Source of the DNA: CAWBJP01 sp044867425
Lineage (GTDB): Bacteria > Actinomycetota > Acidimicrobiia > IMCC26256 > BP-133
Assembly: GCA_044867425.1 (NCBI GenBank)
Contig: JBIOUX010000208.1
Coordinates: forward strand, 28,866 to 92,865
Length of the DNA: 64,000 nt
Reading direction: 5' to 3'
The notes below the pieces were generated by a model, which was not told the origin of the DNA, did not search any database, and worked only from the letters and a program-made list of their open reading frames with translations. Made by a program: the position numbers and the translations under genes. Below, in pieces: positions 18,084 through 26,481 of this stretch (within the stretch, counting starts at the first letter, position 1; each line of letters begins with the position of its first letter).

Positions 18084-19141
18084 GCATCACCAAGGATGTG
18101 AAGCAGGAGCTGGGACGGCGGGTGGCCACCGCCTCGGGGGAGGCGTTCCTGGAGGCCCGCTTCCGGCCCCTCGTGGAGACGGCCAACGCGCTCACCCCCG
18201 GGGACACCCCGTACCCCGGCGGCGCCGGCAACGGCCACGGCGGCGGCTGGGCGGTGCGCGTGATCCAGCTCGACTCCACCGGGGCGGCCACGGTCGAGGT
18301 CCGCCGCAACGGCGGCCGGGCGGTCTTCGCCAAGTTCTTCCCCCCCGGCACCGACGGCAAAGCCATCCACGACAAGCTCCTGGCCCTGCGGGAGGCGGCA
18401 TTCGGGGCCGGCTCCCCTTACCAGGTGGTGAAGCCCCTGGCCTGGCTGCCTGAGCTCGACCTGCTGGTGTGCGCCGAGGCGCTGGGCCCCTCGGTGGCCG
18501 ACGTACTGGCGGGCGACGACCCTGCCGCCCGCCTGAGGGCGGTGGGGGAGGCGGCCACCTGGCTGGGGCGGCTCCACTCCACGCCGCTGCGGATCGGCAA
18601 GCCCCACTCCCTCATCGTCTCGACCGAGATCCTGTCCCTCACCCGCCGCCTGGCCAAGGTGGCCACGGAGCATCCCGGCTACGTGACCGAGGCGTTGGTC
18701 ATGATCGAGCAGCTGGAGACCCTGGCCCTCGACACGATCGACGGGCTGGCGGTGCAGAGCCACGGCCAGTACCGCCCCATCCATGTCTTCCTCGGCGGAG
18801 GGTCAACGACGGTGATCGATCTGGACCGGTCCCGACCCGCCGACCCGGCCCGGGACACGGCGGAGTTCCTCCATCGCCTGCGGCGCCAGCTCTCGGGGGA
18901 CGGCCGGCCCGCCGAGGATGTGGAGGCGGCCACCGCCGCGTTCCTCGACGCCTACCGGGCGGCGGTCCCCGACCCCGAGGTGTGGCTGGCCAACTTGCGC
19001 TTCCACTGGGCGCGTTACGTGTTCCACTCCATGAACCGGAAGCTGAAGAAGGGCGACAGCCCCGAAGACGACCGCGCCGTGGACACCTACCGGGCCGACT
19101 TCGGGGCCCTCGTCGAGGGCCGGCTCCTCCCGGAGGCGTGA
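18080..19141 (+). CDS. APH-fold protein with degenerate catalytic loop
   Basis: 353 residues, ATGA-coupled to the ABC exporter. The C-lobe aligns with the aminoglycoside-phosphotransferase/choline-kinase fold: LGRLHSTPL, SHGQYRPIHVFL (228-238) and VIDLDR (245-250). In active relatives the loop reads HGDxxxxN; here Asp is Gln 230 and Asn is His 235, so the catalytic base and one metal ligand are missing, while the DFG-like Asp pair (D247, D249) is kept. It is most similar to the gene at 28325, which has the intact loop. Likely a pseudokinase or a binding subunit; residual activity cannot be excluded. Confidence 0.78.
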   Translation: MSITKDVKQELGRRVATASGEAFLEARFRPLVETANALTPGDTPYPGGAGNGHGGGWAVRVIQLDSTGAATVEVRRNGGRAVFAKFFPPGTDGKAIHDKLLALREAAFGAGSPYQVVKPLAWLPELDLLVCAEALGPSVADVLAGDDPAARLRAVGEAATWLGRLHSTPLRIGKPHSLIVSTEILSLTRRLAKVATEHPGYVTEALVMIEQLETLALDTIDGLAVQSHGQYRPIHVFLGGGSTTVIDLDRSRPADPARDTAEFLHRLRRQLSGDGRPAEDVEAATAAFLDAYRAAVPDPEVWLANLRFHWARYVFHSMNRKLKKGDSPEDDRAVDTYRADFGALVEGRLLPEA

Positions 19142-19145
19142 GACG

Positions 19146-20168
19146 TTGAGCCACTGTGGCCTTCCCCTGGCCGCCCTGCGGGGCGCCTTCGACGTGGGAG
19201 ACTGGCGAGAGGTCCAGCCCCTCCCCGCCGGCAAGAGCCAGCACTACCTGCTCACCACGACGTTGGGGCGCTTCGTGCTGCGGCGCTCCTACCGGTCCAA
19301 GACGTTCGACGAGGTGCGCTTCGAGCACGAGCTGGTGGCGCACCTGCGGGCCCGCGGTTTCCCCGGGCCGGAGTTCGTCCCCACCGTGGAAGGCGAGCCG
19401 TGCGCGCCGGTGGACGGGCGGCTGTGGCGCATGGCGCTGTTCGTGGCCGGACGCCCAGCCTCGGCCGAGATCCCCGGCCACGTCGAGGCGGTGGCCGAGG
19501 CCCTGGCCCGATATCACCAGCTGGTGGCGGACTTCTCGGCCGGCGTCCCCGCCCCCGACGCTCCGCTGGTGCCCGCCGCTCTCGCCGAGCGCCTGGGGGC
19601 GGTCCCGACCGAAGAGCGGTTCCTGGCCGCGCTGCCGGAGGGCCTGGCCGCCCCGCTGCGCTTCGCCCTGGCCGAGGGAAAGGCGGTCCACCGTCGCCTG
19701 GAGGAGCTCTACCGAATCCTGCCCCTGACCACCATCCACGCCGGTTGCCGGCGGGGCAGCGCCCTGTTCGACGGCGGACGTCTGCTCGTGGTCCTCGACT
19801 TCGACAGCGCCCACCACGAAGCCCGGGCCCTGGACGTGGCCGTGGCCGTCCACGACTTCGCCAAGGTCTACGGCGACCCCGCCTCCCCGGACTACAAGGT
19901 GCACCTCGACCCCGCGGTGGCGGCCCGCTTCGTCGGTGCCTACCAGGCCGTCTCGCCTCTGGCACCCGAAGAGCTGGAAGCCGTCCCCCTGCTGCTGGTG
20001 GCCAAGCGACTCAAGCGCGCTCTGGGCCGTTACACCCGGCTGCTGGCGGGCGAGGCCCTGTCGGGCAACGACCTGCGCAAGATCGCCCTGGAGCTGGCCC
20101 GGGTCCGCTCCCTGGCGCACGACGGGGGTCTGGCGCCGGCCATGGCCGCCGCGGCAGGTCCGAAGTGA
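19146..20168 (+). CDS. APH-fold protein with degenerate catalytic loop
   Basis: 340 residues from TTG 19146, four bases after the previous stop. N-lobe GRFVLRRSYR and C-lobe LALARYHQL-like pattern, then IHAGCRRGSALF (197-208) and VVLDFD (215-220). The HGDxxxxN loop is replaced by HAGCRRGS, so the catalytic Asp is lost; the metal-binding Asp pair (D218, D220) stays. Relatives annotated as homoserine-kinase-like phosphotransferases share this layout. The stop overlaps the next start (TGATG). It sits between an exporter module and an alkaline-phosphatase-superfamily enzyme. Role unknown. Confidence 0.72.
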   Translation: MSHCGLPLAALRGAFDVGDWREVQPLPAGKSQHYLLTTTLGRFVLRRSYRSKTFDEVRFEHELVAHLRARGFPGPEFVPTVEGEPCAPVDGRLWRMALFVAGRPASAEIPGHVEAVAEALARYHQLVADFSAGVPAPDAPLVPAALAERLGAVPTEERFLAALPEGLAAPLRFALAEGKAVHRRLEELYRILPLTTIHAGCRRGSALFDGGRLLVVLDFDSAHHEARALDVAVAVHDFAKVYGDPASPDYKVHLDPAVAARFVGAYQAVSPLAPEELEAVPLLLVAKRLKRALGRYTRLLAGEALSGNDLRKIALELARVRSLAHDGGLAPAMAAAAGPK

Positions 20169-22015
20169 TGCAGAGGGAGAACCCACCGATGCATTTCGTG
20201 GTGGTCTGCGTCGACGCCCTGCGGGCCGACCACCTGGGCTGCTACGCAGGAACCGACCGGGGCACGCCCCACATCGACCGCCTGGCGGCCGACGGTGTGC
20301 AGTTCGCCAACGCCATCAGCCAGGCGTCCTGGACCCACCCGTCGATGGCGTCGATGATGACCGGGCTCTATCCCAGCCAACACGTCATGACCGGAGCGCG
20401 CAAGGAAAGGGACGCTTCCACCAAGCTCATCGCCCTCAACGCTGCCCTGCCGACCCTGGCGGGCTGCCTCCGGGAGGCGGGGTACACCACGGCCGCCTTC
20501 GTAGCCGGCAACGCCTACCTGAAGCCCGAGTTCGGCATCACCCGGGGCTTCGACCACCTCGACTGGCGCACCACCATTGACGGGAGCGCCGTGGTGGACG
20601 GGTTCGCCCACTGGCTGGAGACCACGGAGGAGAGACGGTCGTTCGCCTACCTGCACCTCATGGACGCGCACAGTCCCCTCCCCCAGGAGCTCTACGCCTC
20701 CCGACCCATGGTCGACCGCGGCGTGGATGTCGCCGGCAGCGATGCGGGGCTCGACACCCTGCTCGGCTACTACGCCGCCGGCGTGCGCCGGGCCGACGCC
20801 CACGTCGGCCGCGTCCTGGCACTGCTCGAGAGGCGGGGTCGGCTGGGTGACACCTGGGTGATCCTCACGGCAGACCATGGCGAGGAGCTCAACGAGCACG
20901 GCGTGATGCTGAGCCACGGCCAGAGCCTGTACCGGCAGCTGGTGTGGGTCCCGCTGGTCGTGCGCCTGCCAGGAAGACAGGGAGCGGGAAGGGCCCCGGC
21001 CCAGCCCGTCGCGCACATCGACCTGCTGCCCACCATCCTCCAGGTCGCCGCCGCGCCCGTCCACGACGTGCCGGGGCGGAGCCTGCTGCCCCTGCTCCTG
21101 GGACCCGACGGCCACGCCCCGACGAACGGGCACGGCCCGGCCCCGGGCACCGGCGACCCCGCCGCCTTCAGCGAGCTCCTGAAGCGGGTGCGCTACAGCC
21201 GCTCGGTCACCACCACCGAGTACCAGTTCATCGAGACGTTCCACGTGTCGAAGATGCCACCCGCCATGGTCGCCGACCTTCACCCCGGCGTGGCCGTGGA
21301 GGTCAAGGGCCAGCCGGTGGGGGGGTGCGATTTCCTCCCCACCAAGGTGACCATCGGAGTGCCGGGCGACGACAAGCTGCTCGGGTCGGTGGAGGCCATC
21401 GACGTCTCGGCGGCCACGGTCACGATCCTGGGCTGCACCGTCGAGATCGACGCCGGCACCCAGATGGTCGGGCTGGACAAGGCGCCCTTCTCGCTCGCCG
21501 AGGTGTCGGTCGGCGACCGCCTCAACATCGCGCTGGATCCTCCGCCCGGGATCCGGGGTGTCCCGGAAGACGCGGGCGCCGGGCGACGGGCCCGTGAAGT
21601 CATGTGGCGTAAGGCGGGTGGCGAGTCGAAGCTCGAAGGTCCGGTGGAAGCCGTCGAAGAGCGGGGGGACGGCACGGTCACGGTCCGGGTGCTGGGACGG
21701 GCGGTGCACGTCGACCCGGGCCGGGTACGGCTGGTGCACCGGGACCCGGCCGCTCGCCGTTGGCGCCGGGAGGACGTCCTGGCGATGGTGGCGGCCGGCA
21801 ACTACCTCGGCCGGGAACAGGAGCTCTACCGGTTCAGCGTCGACCCGGAGGAGATGACGAACCTCGTGGACGAGGAACCGGAAGTGGCGCGCGCCCTGGA
21901 GGAGCGCCTCGCCACCTGGGCCAGGAGCATCGCCGGAACGCAGGCTCCCGGTGAGCTGGTGGAGCTCGATCCCGAGACGGAGGAACAGCTCCGGAAACTC
22001 GGCTATCTCGCCTGA
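20168..22015 (+). CDS. Alkaline-phosphatase-superfamily (sulfatase-like) enzyme with inserted beta-domains
   Basis: 615 residues from ATG 20168; ATG 20189 is an alternative. The N-terminal core has VVVCVDALRADHLG (metal Asp 16) and later LTADHGEELNEHG, as in arylsulfatases. The sulfatase CxPxR motif is replaced by THPSM, so the nucleophile would be Thr 56 and no formylglycine can form; phosphodiesterase or phosphotransferase chemistry is more likely than sulfatase. Residues about 380-550 hold two beta-rich units resembling DUF5666 (LGSVEAIDVSAATVTILG... and LEGPVEAVEERGDGTVTV). No signal peptide, so probably cytoplasmic. Last gene of the coupled operon; its stop overlaps the convergent stop by 13 bp. 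Confidence 0.78.
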   Translation: MQRENPPMHFVVVCVDALRADHLGCYAGTDRGTPHIDRLAADGVQFANAISQASWTHPSMASMMTGLYPSQHVMTGARKERDASTKLIALNAALPTLAGCLREAGYTTAAFVAGNAYLKPEFGITRGFDHLDWRTTIDGSAVVDGFAHWLETTEERRSFAYLHLMDAHSPLPQELYASRPMVDRGVDVAGSDAGLDTLLGYYAAGVRRADAHVGRVLALLERRGRLGDTWVILTADHGEELNEHGVMLSHGQSLYRQLVWVPLVVRLPGRQGAGRAPAQPVAHIDLLPTILQVAAAPVHDVPGRSLLPLLLGPDGHAPTNGHGPAPGTGDPAAFSELLKRVRYSRSVTTTEYQFIETFHVSKMPPAMVADLHPGVAVEVKGQPVGGCDFLPTKVTIGVPGDDKLLGSVEAIDVSAATVTILGCTVEIDAGTQMVGLDKAPFSLAEVSVGDRLNIALDPPPGIRGVPEDAGAGRRAREVMWRKAGGESKLEGPVEAVEERGDGTVTVRVLGRAVHVDPGRVRLVHRDPAARRWRREDVLAMVAAGNYLGREQELYRFSVDPEEMTNLVDEEPEVARALEERLATWARSIAGTQAPGELVELDPETEEQLRKLGYLA

Positions 22016-23319
22016 CCGCCGGAGGCTGCCTCGGCTCGGACGCCCCGGGGCGCGGACCCTGGTGGCTTGGTGGCAGGTGGGGTTTCGATCGAGAAGTCGG
22101 TCCATACGACGTAGACGAAGCCGTTGGCGGCGTCGACGGCGAGCGACACGTCGTCCGAGCTGCCCCGGGTCCGACTCACGTTCTGGACGGCCTGGAAGGT
22201 CGCCCCGTCGTCGGCGCTGCGCCGGAGGAAGATGTCGCTGCGCCCCGTCGTCGTGTCCGACCAGGCGACGTACACGTTGTGACCGGCGGCCACCACCCTC
22301 GGTTTGCCGCAGTCGCCCGGGTTCCCGGAGAGGTTGACCGGCGGTTCCCACGTGGCGCCTCGGTCAGTGCTGCGGTGATACAGGACCTCGCTGTCGAAGA
22401 GGCCGGCAGGATCGGCCGGGATGCAGCTCACCACGTGCACCACCTGGCCGCTGGCGGCCACGCTCGGCCTGCGGGACGGCACCTCAGCCGGGAGGAGGAG
22501 AGCGGCGCTGAAGGTCTCGCCTCCGTCGTCGCTGCGGGCATAGCCCACCCGGTCGTCGCTTTCGTCGAGGTCGGCACGGCGGTCCTCCCATACGGCGTGG
22601 ACGTCGGTGCCGGAGACGGCCAGTGCCGCCCCCACCTGCTGGAGCGGGTCGCGGCTGAGATCGGCAGGGTTCATCCACGACTTGCCGCCGTCGGTGCTGC
22701 GGCGGGAGAAGACGTCGTCGTCGGTGTCGTTCAGGGCGTCCTCGAAGGCCACGGCCACGAAGGTCCCGGTGGCGGCGATGTCAGGGTCCCGGGTGTGGCG
22801 GTCGGCGGTCCCGCTCACGTTCCCCCGCGCGCCGAAGGTGGCGCCCCGGTCGGTGCTCGAGCGCCCGTAGATCTCGTCGCCGTCGACGGCGGGGTCGGGT
22901 CGCCCCTGGTCGTCGAGGAAGGCCTCCGCCCACACCACGTGCACCCGATCGCCCGTCACGGCCAGGTCGGGCTCGGCCGAGTCGCCCTCCGTCCGGCTCA
23001 GGTTGACGGGCGCCTCGAAGCCGACGCCCCCGTCGGGACTGCGACGGTAGACGACCTCTCCGTCGTCGCCCTCCCTCCAGACCACGTGGACGGTCCCGGC
23101 GTCGGCCGCCACCTGGGCGAGCTCGCTCATGGCGGCGTCGCTGCTCAGATTGGCGGAGTCGCCGAAACTCGCGCCACCGTCGGTGCTTCGGGCGTAGAAG
23201 ACCCGACTGGCGGCTCGGGCCGACGCCGGCGGTGCCGGAAGCAGGAGCGCCAGGAGACCCAGGGTCCCCCCCACCGCCGGAAAGATCGTGCCGTGGCGTT
23301 GCCCACCCCTCGTGCCCAT
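22003..23319 (-). CDS. Secreted Asp-box (BNR) propeller protein
   Basis: 438 residues. ATG 23319 has CTGGGGGTGG upstream and gives a clear signal peptide (FPAVGGTLGLLALLLPAPPASA). Asp-box units recur: YARSTDGGASF, YRRSPDGGVGF, GRSSTDRGATF, SRRSTDGGKSW, YARSDDGGETF, YHRSTDRGATW, LRRSADDGATF - a full propeller's worth. Unlike the paralogues at 8775 and 11513 it lacks the extra C-terminal domain. Probably extracellular; substrate or ligand unknown. The stop lies inside the end of the sulfatase-like gene. Confidence 0.82.
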   Translation of the reverse strand: MGTRGGQRHGTIFPAVGGTLGLLALLLPAPPASARAASRVFYARSTDGGASFGDSANLSSDAAMSELAQVAADAGTVHVVWREGDDGEVVYRRSPDGGVGFEAPVNLSRTEGDSAEPDLAVTGDRVHVVWAEAFLDDQGRPDPAVDGDEIYGRSSTDRGATFGARGNVSGTADRHTRDPDIAATGTFVAVAFEDALNDTDDDVFSRRSTDGGKSWMNPADLSRDPLQQVGAALAVSGTDVHAVWEDRRADLDESDDRVGYARSDDGGETFSAALLLPAEVPSRRPSVAASGQVVHVVSCIPADPAGLFDSEVLYHRSTDRGATWEPPVNLSGNPGDCGKPRVVAAGHNVYVAWSDTTTGRSDIFLRRSADDGATFQAVQNVSRTRGSSDDVSLAVDAANGFVYVVWTDFSIETPPATKPPGSAPRGVRAEAASGGQAR

Positions 23320-23435
23320 GCCACCCCCAGACGAAAGAAGACCCGCACGACCGGCATCCAGGACCGAGTCGGTGGCCATCACTCCCAGCAGAACGAGGAT
23401 ACCAAGGCGAGCGCGGAACCGCCTGCGGAACATGG

Positions 23436-23495
23436 ACATAGGGAACGAACTTCCGGATCTCCAGGTTCGGCAGGAAAGCGGACGTAGGGAACGAA
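23436..23495 (+). promoter_or_regulatory. Direct repeat in the divergent promoter region
   Basis: The 14-mer AC(A/G)TAGGGAACGAA occurs at 23436-23449 and 23482-23495, 46 bp apart, between the BNR gene and the GYW/metallophosphatase gene. GGAAC resembles an ECF sigma -35 element, but no matching -10 is convincing. The second copy is followed by a TCTCTAAGAGA palindrome. Confidence 0.3.
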
Positions 23496-23557
23496 TCTCT
23501 AAGAGATACCAGCCCATCCGGCTGGCCTCCCCGTCGGGTGCAACAAGGAGCACAGGA

Positions 23558-25252
23558 GTGCGACGCAGACTTGCTGCCGGACGCTCGGGGATGCTGGCTG
23601 TCATCCTGGCGCTCCTCGTTCCCGTCACCGGATCGGGAGCCGCGTCGCCCGGCGACTCCGACGCCCGGGCGGTGGCCGCCGAGCCCACCGGGGGTCAGGG
23701 CTACTGGCTGGCGGGGGGGGACGGCTCGGTCTACGAGTTCGGCGAGGCGACGCCCTTCGGGGGCGCGACCCGCCCGAACAAGCCCATCGCCGGGATGGCC
23801 CCCACCCCCTCGGGCCGGGGCTACTGGCTGGTGGGCAGCGGAGGAGGGGTGTTTGCCTTCGGGGACGCCCGGTTCCTCGGTTCCACCGGCCACCTCAGCC
23901 TCAACCGCCCGGTGGTGGGCATGGCCGCCTCACCCACCGGTGCCGGCTACTGGTTCGTCGCCGCCGACGGCGGGATCTTCGCCTTCGGGGACGCCGGGTT
24001 CTACGGTTCGACAGGGGCCATGCGCCTCAACCGGCCCATCGTCGCCATGGCCGCCACCCCCACCGGCGCCGGCTACTGGCTGGTGGCCTCCGACGGGGGG
24101 GTCTTCGCCTTCGGGGACGCCCGCTTCTACGGCTCCACCGGGAACCTGAGGCTCAACGCCCCCATCGTGGGCGCGGCCCGCACCTCCTCGGGACGGGGTT
24201 ACTGGTTCACGGCCGCCGACGGCGGGGTGTTCAACTTCGGCGACGCCGCCTTCGTGGGCTCGACGGGAGGCCGGGCGCTGCCACACCCGGTGATCGGCAT
24301 GGCCGGCGTGCCCAGCGGCGCCACCCAGCCGAACGCCGGGCCGTCGCCTGCCCATCCGCCGACCCCCCCCGCTCCCGGCGGCGACCCGGCACGGCCCGAC
24401 GCCCCCTCCGACACCCCGCCCGATGCGGTCGCGCCTGGCCCGCCGGCGCCGGTCCCGGCCCCCGGTCCGGGAACGGTGCCGGGCGCGCCTTTCGACGTCG
24501 GCCTGGTGGGTGACACGGGCTACACCGAGAGCCAGGAGCGGTCCTTCCTGAAGGTCCGCACCCACATGAACGGTCTGCCCCTGGCCTTCTCCATCCACAT
24601 CGGGGACATCTGGGCGGAGGGGGAGGCCTGCACCGAGGCCAACTACCAGCACGTGCGGGACGTCTTCGACGGGTTCGCCCATCCCTTGGTGTACACGCCG
24701 GGCGACAACGAGTGGGCGGACTGCCCGCAGGGCTCGAGCAGCAGCCTGAACCGGGTCCGCCGGCTCTTCTTCCCCGCCGACGAGACGCTGGGTCAGCGCC
24801 GCCTGATCGTGACCCGCCAGTATCCGACCTTCGTGGAGAACGCCCGGTGGACCCAGGGCGGGGTGGTGTTCGTGACCATCAACGAGCCCGGCGCTACCGG
24901 ACGGGGCGGCAGCCACCGCGACACCAACATCGCCTGGCTCGACGAGGCCTTCGACGAGGCCGAGGCCACCGGGGCCCCCGGCGTCGTGGTCGCCTGGCAG
25001 GACAACCCCTTCGAACCCTCTGGGGGCCGGCTGGCCAAAGTCCTCAGGGCGCGCACCATCAGCTTCGGCCGGCCTGTGGTTCTCGTCCACGGCGACACCC
25101 ACAACTACCGGATCGACCACCCCTGGAGCGACGCCCGCAACTTCACCCGGGTGGAGGTCCACGGCGACACCTCGTCGGCCCAGTGGGTGCGGATGACGGT
25201 CGACCCTGGGAGCCCCACCGTCTTCGGCTTCGACAACGAGCGGGCCGGCTGA
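23558..25252 (+). CDS. Secreted GYW-repeat protein fused to a metallophosphatase domain
   Basis: 564 residues from GTG 23558 with AAGGAG upstream and a signal peptide (SGMLAVILALLVPVTGSGA). Residues about 45-260 hold five to six GYW repeats (GYWLVGSGGGVFAFGDARF and similar). After a Pro-rich linker (about 265-305) comes a calcineurin-like phosphoesterase: GLVGDTGYT, IHIGDIWAEGEA, YTPGDNEW and VVLVHGDTHNYRID supply the expected metal ligands. This links the Acidimicrobiia repeat to an enzyme, so the repeat may be a wall-binding or display module. Probable extracellular phosphatase; substrate unknown. Confidence 0.85.
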   Translation: MRRRLAAGRSGMLAVILALLVPVTGSGAASPGDSDARAVAAEPTGGQGYWLAGGDGSVYEFGEATPFGGATRPNKPIAGMAPTPSGRGYWLVGSGGGVFAFGDARFLGSTGHLSLNRPVVGMAASPTGAGYWFVAADGGIFAFGDAGFYGSTGAMRLNRPIVAMAATPTGAGYWLVASDGGVFAFGDARFYGSTGNLRLNAPIVGAARTSSGRGYWFTAADGGVFNFGDAAFVGSTGGRALPHPVIGMAGVPSGATQPNAGPSPAHPPTPPAPGGDPARPDAPSDTPPDAVAPGPPAPVPAPGPGTVPGAPFDVGLVGDTGYTESQERSFLKVRTHMNGLPLAFSIHIGDIWAEGEACTEANYQHVRDVFDGFAHPLVYTPGDNEWADCPQGSSSSLNRVRRLFFPADETLGQRRLIVTRQYPTFVENARWTQGGVVFVTINEPGATGRGGSHRDTNIAWLDEAFDEAEATGAPGVVVAWQDNPFEPSGGRLAKVLRARTISFGRPVVLVHGDTHNYRIDHPWSDARNFTRVEVHGDTSSAQWVRMTVDPGSPTVFGFDNERAG

Positions 25253-25281
25253 GCGGCCGGCACGTAGTGCCCGCCACCGGA

Positions 25282-26481
25282 TCAGCCAGCCGGGACGGGG
25301 ATGGCGGCCTCGAAGTGGTCGAGGGGGACGAGCTTGAAGTTGGTCGTTTTGCGTCCCTCGTCGTGGTCGCTGCCGTCGTGGCAGACGAAGAGACCGGCAG
25401 GGAAGTCAGGACCCAGCGGCCGGGCCTCCACGTCGATGCCGTCGGTCTCGTCGCAGCCGTCGATTCCGCCGTTCCTCACCCGCAGCTTCCCCAGGAAGGC
25501 GTTGTTCCCGGAGCGGGAGTAGACCACGAAGGAGCTGTCTCCCTGGCTCGAGGCGATGAGCAACCCGCCCTCCCCCGGCCCGTAGCGGATGGCAAGGCCC
25601 TCGACGTCGGCCTCCAGGTGCCCGCTCGGACCGGTCGAGTCGACAAGTCGACGAGCGTCGGTGGGAGCGTCGGGTTCGGCGTCGTACTTCCAGATGCCCC
25701 TCTCCTCCTCTCCGATGTAGAGCAAGCCCCGCTCGTCGTCGGCGACGCAGCCTTCCACGGAGCCGCCCACGTCCCAGGGGCCCCGGACCCGCCGGGCGTC
25801 GACCCGCCCGGAGCCGGCGTCGTAGAGCTCCCACTGCTCGGTGCGCCCGTCCTGGTCGTTGGGGAAGGCGTAGAAGCGTCCCGAGGCGGAGCTCCGGTAC
25901 AGACAGAGCCCATGGGCCTCGATCTCCGTGGTGATCGGTCGGGCCGCCACGTCGACCAGTCGCCCGGCCCCGGCGTCGACTTCGTAGACCCAGAGGCGGC
26001 GGTTCTCGTCGTCCGCCGCCACCACCAGGGAGACCTCCCTTCCCGCCGACCGGAACCCATCCCGCAGGTCCACGTTGTTTGGCTCACCCTGGGCCACGAA
26101 CTGGACCTGCGCGCCGTCGAGCGTGTAGACGCCCAGGCCGGAGTCCTTGTCCGTCCCGATGATGAGGGACTTCGCGGGGTCGCGGGGATGGACCCAGATG
26201 GCGGGGTCGTCGGCGTCCCCAGGTGATGGAGCCGTCTCGACCGTCGCGGCGACGGATGCCGCTTCCCTCCTCAGGTCGGAGGAGGTCCCAGACGGGCCGG
26301 CCCGTGGGCCAGCATCCGGCCGGCGGGCGGGGGAGCATGCCGTAGCGACGAGAAGGGCGCACCCCAAGGCGATGCCGGGCACCGCCGCGCCTCGCCGTTG
26401 CCGCTCAGTCCCGGACCTGCCGGGAGAGTCGGAGCTCCCGCTCAGCTGGGAGTTGCGCCCAGGGTTTCGACCAGTTCGCAT
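25282..26481 (-). CDS. Beta-propeller phytase-like lipoprotein
   Basis: 399 residues from ATG 26481, chosen because CCAGGAG lies seven bases upstream; it overlaps the upstream gene by 40 bp. A lipobox LVATAC puts the lipidated Cys at about 49. The mature protein matches the beta-propeller phytase pattern: DADDPAIWVHPRDP, SLIIGTDKDSGLGVYTLDG, NNVDLRDGF and a late DVEGLAI strand. Such enzymes release phosphate from phytate with calcium; with the metallophosphatase next door, extracellular phosphate scavenging or processing of a phosphorylated glycan are both possible. Cell-surface location expected. Confidence 0.82.
   Translation of the reverse strand: MRTGRNPGRNSQLSGSSDSPGRSGTERQRRGAAVPGIALGCALLVATACSPARRPDAGPRAGPSGTSSDLRREAASVAATVETAPSPGDADDPAIWVHPRDPAKSLIIGTDKDSGLGVYTLDGAQVQFVAQGEPNNVDLRDGFRSAGREVSLVVAADDENRRLWVYEVDAGAGRLVDVAARPITTEIEAHGLCLYRSSASGRFYAFPNDQDGRTEQWELYDAGSGRVDARRVRGPWDVGGSVEGCVADDERGLLYIGEEERGIWKYDAEPDAPTDARRLVDSTGPSGHLEADVEGLAIRYGPGEGGLLIASSQGDSSFVVYSRSGNNAFLGKLRVRNGGIDGCDETDGIDVEARPLGPDFPAGLFVCHDGSDHDEGRKTTNFKLVPLDHFEAAIPVPAG

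Noticed and set aside
19400..20167. Long in-frame extension upstream of the sulfatase-like gene
   Set aside because: It lies inside the APH-fold gene, is Arg/Pro/Gly-rich noise, and the TGATG overlap marks the true start.
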